Source of the DNA: an uncultured candidate division Zixibacteria bacterium
GTDB lineage: Bacteria; Zixibacteria; MSB-5A5; GN15; PGXB01
Assembly: GCA_937925655.1 (NCBI GenBank)
Contig: CALAMC010000016.1
Location: 1 to 26,754, forward strand
Length of the DNA: 26,754 nt
Reading direction: 5' to 3'
Of the stretch, positions 15,682 through 23,294 are shown in pieces. Each line of letters opens with the position of its first letter. Positions within the stretch are counted from its first letter, which is position 1. The position numbers were made by a program, and so were the translations under genes. The notes beneath the pieces were generated by a model that was given only the letters and a program-made list of their open reading frames with translations, had not been told where the DNA came from and ran no database searches.

Positions 15682-16469
15682 TGCGGCTCTTTAAATAATA
15701 CGTACAATTCGTCGATTTCGTTAAGGTTTACGGCCGGCTTCAGAAATACTTCCTTCAATATCTCGCCCCGCTCGACATAGACCGAATCCACCACCGCCAC
15801 GGTCAGTCCGGCGGGATAAATTCCGCCTAACCCGGACGTGATTATCAAGTCGCCCGCGGCGATGTCGGCGTCGGCCGGGAGATTATCAAAATACATTCCC
15901 CGAACGGGTGAAAAGCGAACAATCCCCAGCTGACGGCTTTCGGCGGCTCGACCGGAAACCGCATTGGACGGGTCGGTCAACAGCTGCACCGTGGCAAAAT
16001 CCGGCATAACCTCCTTGATTTTGCCTGCAAGTCCGAAGCGATTGATGACCGGTTGATCGATACGTATAGAATCATTGCTCCCCTTGTTGATAAGGGCCGA
16101 TACCGGGTAGAGCTGGTGCCCCATGGAAACGATCTTAACCGGAACAACGCGGGAATTTTCCGGGGGATCGAAACCAAGGAACTCGCGCAACCGCTGATTT
16201 TCGCGCCGAGCTTCGGCCATAGCCGAAAGCTGTGTGGTGACCTCGGTCAACGCATTTCTTAACCGCCGGTTTTCTTCGGCCACGCCCTGCAGATCAACAA
16301 TGTAATTTCTAAGCTCGGAAAATGGATAGAGTATAAACAGACCGGCCACATCACCCGCCAACGGCCGTATAAAATTCGGCGAAAAAATTATGGACATCAG
16401 AAACGCCCCGGCCAGAATATAAGCAAGCAATCGACGATTCCTGCCGAAAACCGTCCGGATTCCCGTCAT
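15678..16469 (-). CDS. mreC: Cell shape-determining protein MreC
   Basis: The 263-residue protein has one N-terminal membrane helix (about 13-28), a coiled coil (about 58-95, with NRRLRNALTEVTTQL and NQRLREFLGF) and the periplasmic double beta-barrel domain with GLAGKIKEV, the TDPSNAVSGR segment and GDLIITSGLGGIYPAGLTVA, which are hallmark MreC stretches. MreC activates PBP2-RodA in the elongasome. AGGGAGG stands 8 nt before the ATG. MreB, which usually lies directly upstream, is not in this window; ptsN-like, Trm112-like and accA genes occupy that place. Confidence 0.95.
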   Translation of the reverse strand: MTGIRTVFGRNRRLLAYILAGAFLMSIIFSPNFIRPLAGDVAGLFILYPFSELRNYIVDLQGVAEENRRLRNALTEVTTQLSAMAEARRENQRLREFLGFDPPENSRVVPVKIVSMGHQLYPVSALINKGSNDSIRIDQPVINRFGLAGKIKEVMPDFATVQLLTDPSNAVSGRAAESRQLGIVRFSPVRGMYFDNLPADADIAAGDLIITSGLGGIYPAGLTVAVVDSVYVERGEILKEVFLKPAVNLNEIDELYVLFKEPQ

Positions 16470-16495
16470 GTATCAGACCTCCCTGTCCCTTTCGA

Positions 16496-16948
16496 CTATT
16501 CGACCGTGTCCAGCATCTGAAGCAATTCCCCCGGCGATGTCACCATCATCATTTTCTTCCGGTTATCCTCCGATTTCATGATGTAGGACAAGCGGGCCAT
16601 TACGTTCAGATGTGCCCCGATGGCATCCTCCGGGGCCGCAATCATGAAAAACAAGTGGACCGGTTTATGATCCATGGCGTCGAAATCAATCCCGGCACCG
16701 CTACGCCCGAAGGCAATTACGATACCCTTGGTGGCCGTCGTCTTGGCGTGCGGGAAGGCCACTCCATAACCGACCCCAGTCGTCACCAGCTCTTCACGTT
16801 CCTTGATATCCCTCAGTAAAGAATCGGCATCTTTAACCAGACTCGATTTGGCCGCCAGCTGGACCAATTCCGCCAGAACCGAGTCCTTGTCTTTCGATTT
16901 GAGTTCGAACGATATCAGGTCTTCCGAGCAGAATTTAGAAAGTTTCAT
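16496..16948 (-). CDS. PTS EIIA protein of the fructose/nitrogen (PtsN) type
   Basis: The 150-residue cytoplasmic protein is a single EIIA domain of the fructose/mannitol class (PTS_EIIA_2). H67 in GVAFPHAKT is the phosphorylated histidine, and REELVTTGVGYG just before it is the family signature. Stand-alone copies like this usually serve as regulators (PtsN) rather than sugar transporters, and no EIIB or EIIC gene is near. Position between a Trm112-like gene and mreC, in a unit with accA, hints at a regulatory link between PTS phosphorylation state and envelope growth; this is inference. GAGG lies 6 nt before the ATG. Confidence 0.9.
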   Translation of the reverse strand: MKLSKFCSEDLISFELKSKDKDSVLAELVQLAAKSSLVKDADSLLRDIKEREELVTTGVGYGVAFPHAKTTATKGIVIAFGRSGAGIDFDAMDHKPVHLFFMIAAPEDAIGAHLNVMARLSYIMKSEDNRKKMMMVTSPGELLQMLDTVE

Positions 16949-16963
16949 GGGCTACCTCAATAT

Positions 16964-17131
16964 TTAAAAACTTTCCGCCTCGTCAATCAACAAAATCGGG
17001 ATGTCATCCTCGATGCGATACATCAACCGACTTTCCTCACAAATCAGGCGATTATTTTCTTCGTCATATTTCAGTTTTGATTTGCTTTTCGGGCAAACCA
17101 GAACATCCAGCAGTTCTTTAGACAGCGCCAT
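16964..17131 (-). CDS. Trm112/YcaR-like small protein
   Basis: A 55-residue protein, MALSKELLDVLVCPKSKSKL and onward, matches the Trm112-like (UPF0434/YcaR) pattern: LLDVLVCP near the N-terminus, LICEESRLMYRIEDDIPILL in the second half and an acidic end. In many relatives the N-terminal motif is CPxC and binds zinc; here it is CPKS, leaving C13 and C31 only, so zinc binding is doubtful. Such proteins act as partners of methyltransferases in eukaryotes and archaea; the bacterial role is unclear. AGGAGG lies 5 nt before the ATG, which is a very strong site, and the gene begins 9 nt after accA, so it is surely translated. Confidence 0.8.
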   Translation of the reverse strand: MALSKELLDVLVCPKSKSKLKYDEENNRLICEESRLMYRIEDDIPILLIDEAESF

Positions 17132-17140
17132 CAGTGCCTC

Positions 17141-18100
17141 CTACTCCCCGTAAACACCGATTTTCCGGAACTTTTCAAGCCGCTCCGCGAGCAATTGCTC
17201 CGTCGGCAGCTTTTCGAGTTCTCCGAGGGTTTCCATTATTTTGTTTTTAGCGGCCAAAGCCGCGGCCCGGTGATCGTTATGAGCGCCACCCGGTGGCTCG
17301 GGAATTATTCCGTCAATCACGCCCAGTTCCATCAGGTCCTCCGAAGTCAGCTTGAGGGCTTCCGCCGCCTGCGGAGCATGCGCCGCATCTCGCCATAATA
17401 TCGCCGCGCACCCCTCCGGCGATATCACCGAGTACCATGAATATTGCATCATGAACACGCGGTCGCCGACCCCTATCCCGAGCGCTCCGCCCGACGCCCC
17501 TTCGCCGATAATAATGATGACAATCGGGACTTTCAGGACGGCCATTTCGCGCAGATTGCGGGCGATTGCCTCGGCCTGCCCCCGTTCTTCCGCTCCAATA
17601 CCGGGATAAGCTCCGGGTGTGTCGATCATAATCACCACCGGCCGATTGAACTTTTCGGCCAGCTTGAACAAACGCAAAGCCTTGCGGTATCCCTCCGGAT
17701 GCATCATTCCGAAATTGCGGAACAATTTGGCCTTGGTATCCCGACCCTTCTGCTGACCGACTACCATAATCGGACGACCGTCGATTTTGGCAAATCCCCC
17801 GACCACTGCCTTATCGTCGGCGAAATACCGGTCGCCGTGGAACTCCACGAAATCGGTCATCATTAGCTGGATATAATCGAGCGTGTAGGGCCGCCGGGGG
17901 TGACGGGCCAGCTGTACTTTCTGCCAGCGCGTTAAACCGGTAAATATCTCGTGCCGTAATTTTTCAACCTTTTCTTCTAGCGAAGTGATTTCACTGTCCA
18001 GGGTGATATTGGCACCGGCCGCGAAATCTTTCATATCGGAGATTTTTTTCTCCAACTCCGCTATCGGCTTTTCAAAATCAAGAATTTGCCTGTCGTTCAT
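17141..18100 (-). CDS. accA: Acetyl-CoA carboxylase carboxyltransferase subunit alpha
   Basis: At 319 residues it has the same length as E. coli AccA. With AccD it transfers the carboxyl group from biotin to acetyl-CoA, giving malonyl-CoA for fatty-acid synthesis. The N-terminal helical region (IAELEKKISDM) leads into the crotonase-like domain with QQKGRDTKAKLFRNFGMMHPEGYRKA, the oxyanion and CoA segments DTPGAYPGIGAEERGQ and GEGASGGALGIGVGD, and SPEGCAAILWRDA. accD is not nearby. It is the first gene of a unit (accA, Trm112-like, EIIA, mreC, mreD, mrdA, rodA, aspartyl protease) read from the promoter at 18154-18182. Confidence 0.97.
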   Translation of the reverse strand: MNDRQILDFEKPIAELEKKISDMKDFAAGANITLDSEITSLEEKVEKLRHEIFTGLTRWQKVQLARHPRRPYTLDYIQLMMTDFVEFHGDRYFADDKAVVGGFAKIDGRPIMVVGQQKGRDTKAKLFRNFGMMHPEGYRKALRLFKLAEKFNRPVVIMIDTPGAYPGIGAEERGQAEAIARNLREMAVLKVPIVIIIIGEGASGGALGIGVGDRVFMMQYSWYSVISPEGCAAILWRDAAHAPQAAEALKLTSEDLMELGVIDGIIPEPPGGAHNDHRAAALAAKNKIMETLGELEKLPTEQLLAERLEKFRKIGVYGE

Positions 18101-18282
18101 AAAGAACCTGTTTTTAACACATTCCCGGCCCCAAGCCGGATTAATAAACTTATATAATAAACCATATTACCGAAAATTACAACTAAAAAACGGCTTTCCG
18201 CAATGCGCATAATTGCATATCCGGCAATGCCTTGCTGTTTATAAACAGGGTCTTTCATACCGGGCAGTCGCCGCCGGTTCAT
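18097..18282 (-). CDS. Possible 61-residue membrane miniprotein (doubtful)
   Basis: The frame begins with an ATG that overlaps the stop of the glycosyltransferase gene (ATGA) and ends with a TGA that overlaps the accA ATG (again ATGA), filling the gap between the two genes exactly. The product would be basic at the start (MNRRRLPG) with one hydrophobic stretch near residues 32-49 (FLVVIFGNMVYYISLLIR). Against it: no recognised family, AT-rich composition unlike its neighbours, a good promoter for accA inside it, and no clear Shine-Dalgarno. It may be chance. Confidence 0.22.
   Translation of the reverse strand: MNRRRLPGMKDPVYKQQGIAGYAIMRIAESRFLVVIFGNMVYYISLLIRLGAGNVLKTGSL
18154..18182 (-). 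promoter_or_regulatory. Predicted sigma70 promoter of the accA-mre-mrd operon
   Basis: On the minus strand TTGTAA (18182-18177) and TATTAT (18159-18154) are separated by 17 nt in an AT-rich region. Transcription would begin near 18147, leaving a 47-nt leader before the accA ATG. A small hairpin, CCGGC with GCCGG (18125-18139), lies in that leader. This promoter divides the long minus-strand gene run. Confidence 0.5.
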
Positions 18283-19142
18283 TTCGAGTCAAGACCGGTG
18301 ATGGTGCGAATGGCAAAATTGACAAAAAGCGCCGCCGGCAGCACAAAAATCGAAAAGCCGTTCGGATGATGCTTCATGAAATACTTCCAGATGGCAATAT
18401 GGTGATACCAGCTGCGCTTAACCGACGAAATATTGGCCCCTTCCCCCCATAAATGTATTGCCCCGGCCTGCGGGACATAATATACTTTTCGATTGTTCTG
18501 GCGAATCCTGACCGACAAATCGACATCTTCGGCAAACAGGAAAAACCGGTCGTCGAAACCCCCGATTTTTTCGAATAATTTACGTTCGATCAACATGCAA
18601 GTCGCCGCGGCGGCAGGGACTTCCGTGATATTTTCAAAATCAGCCATGTTATGCGGATTGGGCAGGCTCGGCGAAAGAACCATCTTGCTCAAAACCGACC
18701 CGCGCGATAAGAAGATATTCTTACTGTTGGGCACCTCACGACATGTGGATTGAAAACTCCCGTCAGGATTACGCATCCGTCCTACCACCGCTCCGGCATC
18801 CCCATAATCGACCATGGCCTGCACCAGGTGAGCCAGAGCCCCCCGGTCAAGAATCGCATCGGGATTGAGGAACAAAATATACTGCCCGCCGACCAGCCTT
18901 AACCCCTGATTGTTGGCCGCCGCAAACCCGAGATTTTTCGGTGATCGATATATTTTAACCTGCGGGAAGGCGCTAATCACCTTTTCTACCGTGTTATCGC
19001 TGGAATTATTATCGAAAACGAGTATATCGCCGCCGAAATCGGCGACTTCCTCGGTCAGGGTCTTAAGACAGGGCAGAATGCACCGCGCCGAATTGTAGGT
19101 CACGACAATGGCCGACACGGAATGTTTGGCAATCTTCACCAT
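18279..19142 (-). CDS. GT2 family glycosyltransferase (rhamnosyltransferase-like)
   Basis: This 287-residue GT-A enzyme starts with SVSAIVVTYNS, has the nucleotide-sugar aspartates in FDNNSSDNT, the NLGFAAANNQGL segment and the FLNPDA motif in place of DxD, then FFLFAEDVDLSVRIRQ. This set is typical of WbbL-like rhamnosyltransferases of O-antigen and cell-wall polysaccharide synthesis; the donor is not certain. A C-terminal hydrophobic stretch (FSIFVLPAALFVNFAI) probably ties it to the inner membrane. The ATG at 19142 follows the stop of the DPM1-like gene by 2 nt; a longer version starting at 19196 would overlap that gene by about 50 nt and is less likely. Confidence 0.85.
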   Translation of the reverse strand: MVKIAKHSVSAIVVTYNSARCILPCLKTLTEEVADFGGDILVFDNNSSDNTVEKVISAFPQVKIYRSPKNLGFAAANNQGLRLVGGQYILFLNPDAILDRGALAHLVQAMVDYGDAGAVVGRMRNPDGSFQSTCREVPNSKNIFLSRGSVLSKMVLSPSLPNPHNMADFENITEVPAAAATCMLIERKLFEKIGGFDDRFFLFAEDVDLSVRIRQNNRKVYYVPQAGAIHLWGEGANISSVKRSWYHHIAIWKYFMKHHPNGFSIFVLPAALFVNFAIRTITGLDSK

Positions 19143-19144
19143 AT

Positions 19145-19873
19145 TTATCGCATTTTCCCCAGCATCGACATCAGCCTTAGGTACCATACCTTCCATATCG
19201 CCTCGCGAACGATTTTCTTCGACATCTTCGATACACCCTTTTCCCGGTCAACAAAAACGATGGGGATTTCCTTTATTTTGAACCCCCTCTTCCAGGCGCG
19301 TACCGAAACCTCTATCTGGAAAATATACCCGTTTGATTTTATTTCATCAAGCCTTATTGTTTCCAAAACTTCCCGTCGAAAACATTTGAATCCGCCGGTG
19401 CCGTCACGAACCGGCAGGCCGGTGATAACCCGTGTATAAAAATTCGCAAAATAAGACAACAACAGACGACTCATCGGCCAGTTGATGACATTGACGCCGG
19501 AAATGTAACGCGACCCGATGACCAAATCGTATTCTTTGATCGCCTCCAGAAAATCCGGGATATAGTCCGGATTGTGCGAAAAATCGGCGTCCATTTCGAA
19601 TATATAATCGAACTTTTCGGCCAAAGCCCATTTGAATCCGGCCAGGTAAGCCCGCCCCAGCCCGTCTTTTTTATCCCGGTGCAGAACGTGAATACGGTCG
19701 TTTTCCCCGGCCATGCGATCGGCCGCTTGGCCGGTTCCGTCCGGGGAATTGTCATCGACCACCAGAACCTGCAACGACTGGTCTTTGCTTAAAACGGCCG
19801 GGATTATACGCTCGATATTGTCCCGCTCGTTGTATGTCGGGAAAATTACCAGGGCCTTCTTGCTGTCACTCAT
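19145..19873 (-). CDS. Polyprenol-phosphate mannosyltransferase (soluble DPM1 type)
   Basis: The 242-residue GT2 enzyme has VIFPTYNERDNIERI at the start, VVDDNSPDGTG, FEMDADFSHNPDYIP with the DxD-type motif, and the GSRYISG and TGGFKCFRREVLE segments of the dolichol/polyprenol-phosphate mannose synthases. It has no C-terminal membrane helices, as in DPM1 and the mycobacterial Ppm1 catalytic domain. It would load mannose (or a similar hexose) onto undecaprenyl phosphate, a donor for GT-C enzymes outside the inner membrane. Its ATG overlaps the stop of the YfhO-like gene (ATGA), so the two are translated together. Confidence 0.88.
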   Translation of the reverse strand: MSDSKKALVIFPTYNERDNIERIIPAVLSKDQSLQVLVVDDNSPDGTGQAADRMAGENDRIHVLHRDKKDGLGRAYLAGFKWALAEKFDYIFEMDADFSHNPDYIPDFLEAIKEYDLVIGSRYISGVNVINWPMSRLLLSYFANFYTRVITGLPVRDGTGGFKCFRREVLETIRLDEIKSNGYIFQIEVSVRAWKRGFKIKEIPIVFVDREKGVSKMSKKIVREAIWKVWYLRLMSMLGKMR

Positions 19874-22314
19874 GGAACGTCCGCCTTATACCTCGTTTTC
19901 AAATAAGCCGCCAGATAAGCGGCCAATATAATACCGACCACCGCAAGAGTCAACAGCGTGATAATTTCGGCCAGAACATTGCGCGAATTATCATATTTGA
20001 AAGTAATGGTATGGCTCCCGCCTTCCAGAGGCACGGCCCGGAACGAACCGTTGGCCCGATACACCGGCCTTTCCACACCATCCACGAAAGCCTTCCAGGC
20101 AAAATACCAGTTGTCAGTCAGCACCAGAAGTCCCTTATGGTCGGATGCGGTCTGCACGACTACCGAGTCGACCGCGTACGATATTATCTCCGCCGGACTC
20201 ATCGCTTCGTTTTCCGAAGATTCGGTCGGCGGCAATTGAATGTCGGGTTGTTCTTCAAGTATAACCGTATTTCTTAAATCTATCGTGCCCCTATGAACCA
20301 GGGGGTAAATATTCTTCCGGTCGCCTTCCACCATATAATTGCCGACCAGAAAGGCACGCGGCAGAACGGTTTCGTTGCGGTAAACCGATACCGAGCCGAA
20401 ATTCATCACCGCCGTCAATGGCAACGCCGGAAACAGATTGGCATACCTGGCACGGTCGGTCGGGCCCAAAATATAACCGGCCCCCGCCAGGTTAAGGAAA
20501 TTGGGATTACGGTATTCGGTCAACATCGGGCCGCCCATCAGGTCGTCGTACCAGCGCAGCTGATTCCCATGATACCCCTTGATGACCGGAATATCGAAAA
20601 ATGGCAGATAATCGTCACGAAAAACACCCAGGTCCAGAATCCGGTAATGACCGGGCAGGGCTTTCAGAAAATCGGTGAGCTGATTGGGCGTGGTATCCTG
20701 CGTATAATCGTACGTACTGACAAACCGCGTATTGAATCTAATGCCGTCAATCATGATCAACAGCGGAATTAAAAATAATATAATCCTTCCGGCCTTTTTA
20801 TTGACGAACAGGTATACGGCCCCGGCCGTGAGGCCGACCAGCAAAAACGAAATCCAGAAACCGCTCTGTATATGCGGCAGATTGGTTAAGGCGGCATTCC
20901 ATTTGGCCCCCCCCGGCCGAATCGAGGCAATATTGTCGTAAAATATCGACGCATAAAGTGACAGCATGCTCTCCCCGGCTATACCGTACAGTAGCGCTCC
21001 CAGCAACAGCAGACCCGATGCTCCCACCAAATACTTATTGAGGTTCCGCCGGGTTTTATCCGAAAACTCCCGCGCTCGATCGATCAAAAACTGCAGACCC
21101 ATCCCCGCCAGGAGCGAAACGCCGAATAAAAATACGAACATGATGGTCGCCGGGGCCCGAAGCGATTTCACATTGGGTATGACATAATAAAATACCTTGA
21201 ACAAAGGCGTCGTGGCACCCAGCGCATAAATAAAAGCGAACAACGCCAGAATCCCGAAAAATATGGCCTTGCGGGAACGATAAAAAAAGACGCCGATTAT
21301 GGCCAGAAACAACGGTATCACCCCGGCGTATTCACTGTTATCCTTGAAAGTGTTTTTGCCCCAGTACAATTGACCCAGTTTGGTATCGGCCCCGCTGAAT
21401 TCCGGAACCACCAGCGACAACGCTTCCTCCTCGTGCATCGACCACGACGTGGCCCATTCCCAGCCTCGCTTGGTATCCGCCCGGGGCGAATACTCGGTCG
21501 TGTAAATATAGCCGGGATAAAACTGCACCGCCGAAAGAAGCAATCCCACCAGCACTGCCCAGGACAGGAGGACCGATGGCTTTATCAGGCTTCCGATCCT
21601 TTTCGTTTCTTTATAAAGAATGACAAGCTTGAACGCCCCATACAACGCGACCGCCCACAAAGTGTAGTACGACAACTGCGCGTGCGGCGTTAAAATAATC
21701 GTCCCGATGACCAAACCCAGAAGGCTGAAATTCAGAAGGGGTTTTTTCTCAAATCCGCGCTCGAGGAAAAGCATGGTCAACGGAAACAGGGCGGTGACGA
21801 ATATTTTGCCGTCGTGTCCCGGGGCCACCAGCGAAATCAGAAAGCCCGAGAACATATAGGCCAGCGCCGCAACCGATGACGCCAAACGCCCCAGCCGAAA
21901 CTGCCGAGCCGTAAAATACATGAATATCCCCGCCAGGACAATATGTATGACCAGGTTGAGTCCCAGCATGCGAAACAGGTTACCGAAGAATTTAAGCACC
22001 GATAATGGGTAAAAAATATCGCCGTGGAAGGCGTCGATAAACGGCATTCCGCCAAAAATATACGGATTCCAGAGCGGCACATTGCCGGTCGTCGTGAAAT
22101 AATCGACATAAAAGTGACGGAAAAATATACCGGCCGTAATGGTATCGGAGCCATAAAGCATTTTGTCGGAAAATAAAAATTCCCGGAAAATCAGCGTGAC
22201 GCCGATTATCATTATCGTCAGCAGCACTGGGAAATAATACTTATAGCTTTCCGGATCAAAACTACTTTGACTCGCCGGCGCCTTGGCCGCCTGTCTGTCC
22301 TTTTTTTTAATCAA
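19870..22314 (-). CDS. YfhO-family GT-C membrane protein
   Basis: The 814-residue protein has more than ten hydrophobic helices and a C-terminal periplasmic region of about 250 residues that ends with one more helix before a short basic tail. The first loop (SDKMLYGSDTITAGIFFRHFYVDYF, then NVPLWNPYIFGGMPFIDAFHGDIFYP) and the later GHDGKIFVTALFPL match the YfhO family. In Firmicutes YfhO transfers GlcNAc from undecaprenyl phosphate to lipoteichoic acid; lipid acceptors in diderms are unknown. It starts at a TTG (22314) preceded by GGGAG at 6 nt; no ATG nearby fits. The gene immediately upstream encodes the type of membrane GT2 that makes such donors, an arrangement like CsbB-YfhO. Confidence 0.85.
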   Translation of the reverse strand: MIKKKDRQAAKAPASQSSFDPESYKYYFPVLLTIMIIGVTLIFREFLFSDKMLYGSDTITAGIFFRHFYVDYFTTTGNVPLWNPYIFGGMPFIDAFHGDIFYPLSVLKFFGNLFRMLGLNLVIHIVLAGIFMYFTARQFRLGRLASSVAALAYMFSGFLISLVAPGHDGKIFVTALFPLTMLFLERGFEKKPLLNFSLLGLVIGTIILTPHAQLSYYTLWAVALYGAFKLVILYKETKRIGSLIKPSVLLSWAVLVGLLLSAVQFYPGYIYTTEYSPRADTKRGWEWATSWSMHEEEALSLVVPEFSGADTKLGQLYWGKNTFKDNSEYAGVIPLFLAIIGVFFYRSRKAIFFGILALFAFIYALGATTPLFKVFYYVIPNVKSLRAPATIMFVFLFGVSLLAGMGLQFLIDRAREFSDKTRRNLNKYLVGASGLLLLGALLYGIAGESMLSLYASIFYDNIASIRPGGAKWNAALTNLPHIQSGFWISFLLVGLTAGAVYLFVNKKAGRIILFLIPLLIMIDGIRFNTRFVSTYDYTQDTTPNQLTDFLKALPGHYRILDLGVFRDDYLPFFDIPVIKGYHGNQLRWYDDLMGGPMLTEYRNPNFLNLAGAGYILGPTDRARYANLFPALPLTAVMNFGSVSVYRNETVLPRAFLVGNYMVEGDRKNIYPLVHRGTIDLRNTVILEEQPDIQLPPTESSENEAMSPAEIISYAVDSVVVQTASDHKGLLVLTDNWYFAWKAFVDGVERPVYRANGSFRAVPLEGGSHTITFKYDNSRNVLAEIITLLTLAVVGIILAAYLAAYLKTRYKADVP

Positions 22315-22355
22315 AATTTTCTCCCGTGAATTGTGGCCCGATGCGATATCCCGCT

Positions 22356-23294
22356 TCAGTTTCGGTCTTTTTCCCGGTTAATCAGGATATCGAGTTTGTG
22401 GCGAATGGAATTGGTTTCTTCCTTGAGCGCCGCGATCGATTCGGCCAAAAAACCCATGATAAACAGACCCATGCCAACCCCGATCATGAGCAGTACCAGA
22501 TACAAAAGCATGCGCAACCCCTCGCCCATAACAAAACGCAGATACAAGGCATATAACCCGATGAGTCCTCCCAATGCCAGAAAGACGGTCGCGATGAGAC
22601 CAAAAAATAAAAGCGGCTTGCGCAAAAACGAAAGCTGGGCTTTGACCGCCAGCATGTCCAGCACCCCTACCGGGATGCGCCAGACCGAGAATTTCGACTC
22701 GCCCCATTTGCGTTCATACAACGGGACTTTCACCTCGGCTATGGAATGACCCTTGTCCGCCGCCAGAACCACCAGGTAACGATGCCAGTCGCGGCGCATG
22801 AATATATCTTTTATGACCTCGGCCTTGAAAGCTTTGACCGAATTCAAATCATGCACTTTAAGCCCGAAAATTTTTCGGGATAGATAATTGTATATCGTCG
22901 ACACAAATCGTTTTTTGTATTTTCCCTGCTTCCAACCGGTGGTCACATCGACCCCCTCCAAAATCGGTTTGATAAGCGCGGGAATATCTTCGGGTAAATA
23001 CTGCAAATCCGCCGGATAGAAAACATAGATCCCTCCCGTCGCAATTGCAAAACCCGTCTCCAGGGCGCGCGTTAACCCTTGGTTGAAGGGGTGCCGGGCA
23101 TACTTGATGAAGGCATATTTATCTGAAGCCTTTTTAATTTTATCGAACGTGCCGTCGGTGGAACCATCGTCAACATAAATCAGCTCATATTCGTTGACGT
23201 CCTTTTGAACCATCTCGGCGAACAACCGGCAAAATTCGTCGATATTGCCTTCTTCATTGAAGGCCGGAACGATTACCGAAATAACCTTATTCAA
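22356..23294 (-). CDS. Membrane-anchored polyprenyl-phosphate glycosyltransferase (CsbB/GtrB/ArnC-like)
   Basis: The 312-residue protein has a GT2 domain (about 1-225) with ISVIVPAFNEEGN, YVDDGSTDGT, RHPFNQGLTRALETGF, a YPADLQ motif where many relatives have DADLQ, the SVKAFKAEV acceptor segment and RKWGESKFS, followed by two membrane helices (about 228-253 and 262-285) and a basic tail. This is the architecture of CsbB, GtrB and ArnC, which join a sugar to undecaprenyl phosphate. The start appears to be the TTG at 23294, overlapping the stop of the preceding gene by 8 nt, with AAGGA upstream; no ATG fits the N-terminus. The Tyr-Pro change before the metal-binding Asp is noticeable. Confidence 0.88.
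   Translation of the reverse strand: MNKVISVIVPAFNEEGNIDEFCRLFAEMVQKDVNEYELIYVDDGSTDGTFDKIKKASDKYAFIKYARHPFNQGLTRALETGFAIATGGIYVFYPADLQYLPEDIPALIKPILEGVDVTTGWKQGKYKKRFVSTIYNYLSRKIFGLKVHDLNSVKAFKAEVIKDIFMRRDWHRYLVVLAADKGHSIAEVKVPLYERKWGESKFSVWRIPVGVLDMLAVKAQLSFLRKPLLFFGLIATVFLALGGLIGLYALYLRFVMGEGLRMLLYLVLLMIGVGMGLFIMGFLAESIAALKEETNSIRHKLDILINREKDRN

Noticed and set aside
18236..18249. 14-bp palindrome CTGTTTATAAACAG as an operator or terminator
   Set aside because: It is AT-rich, not next to a T run and about 55 bp upstream of the accA -35 box; it may be chance and no partner site was found.
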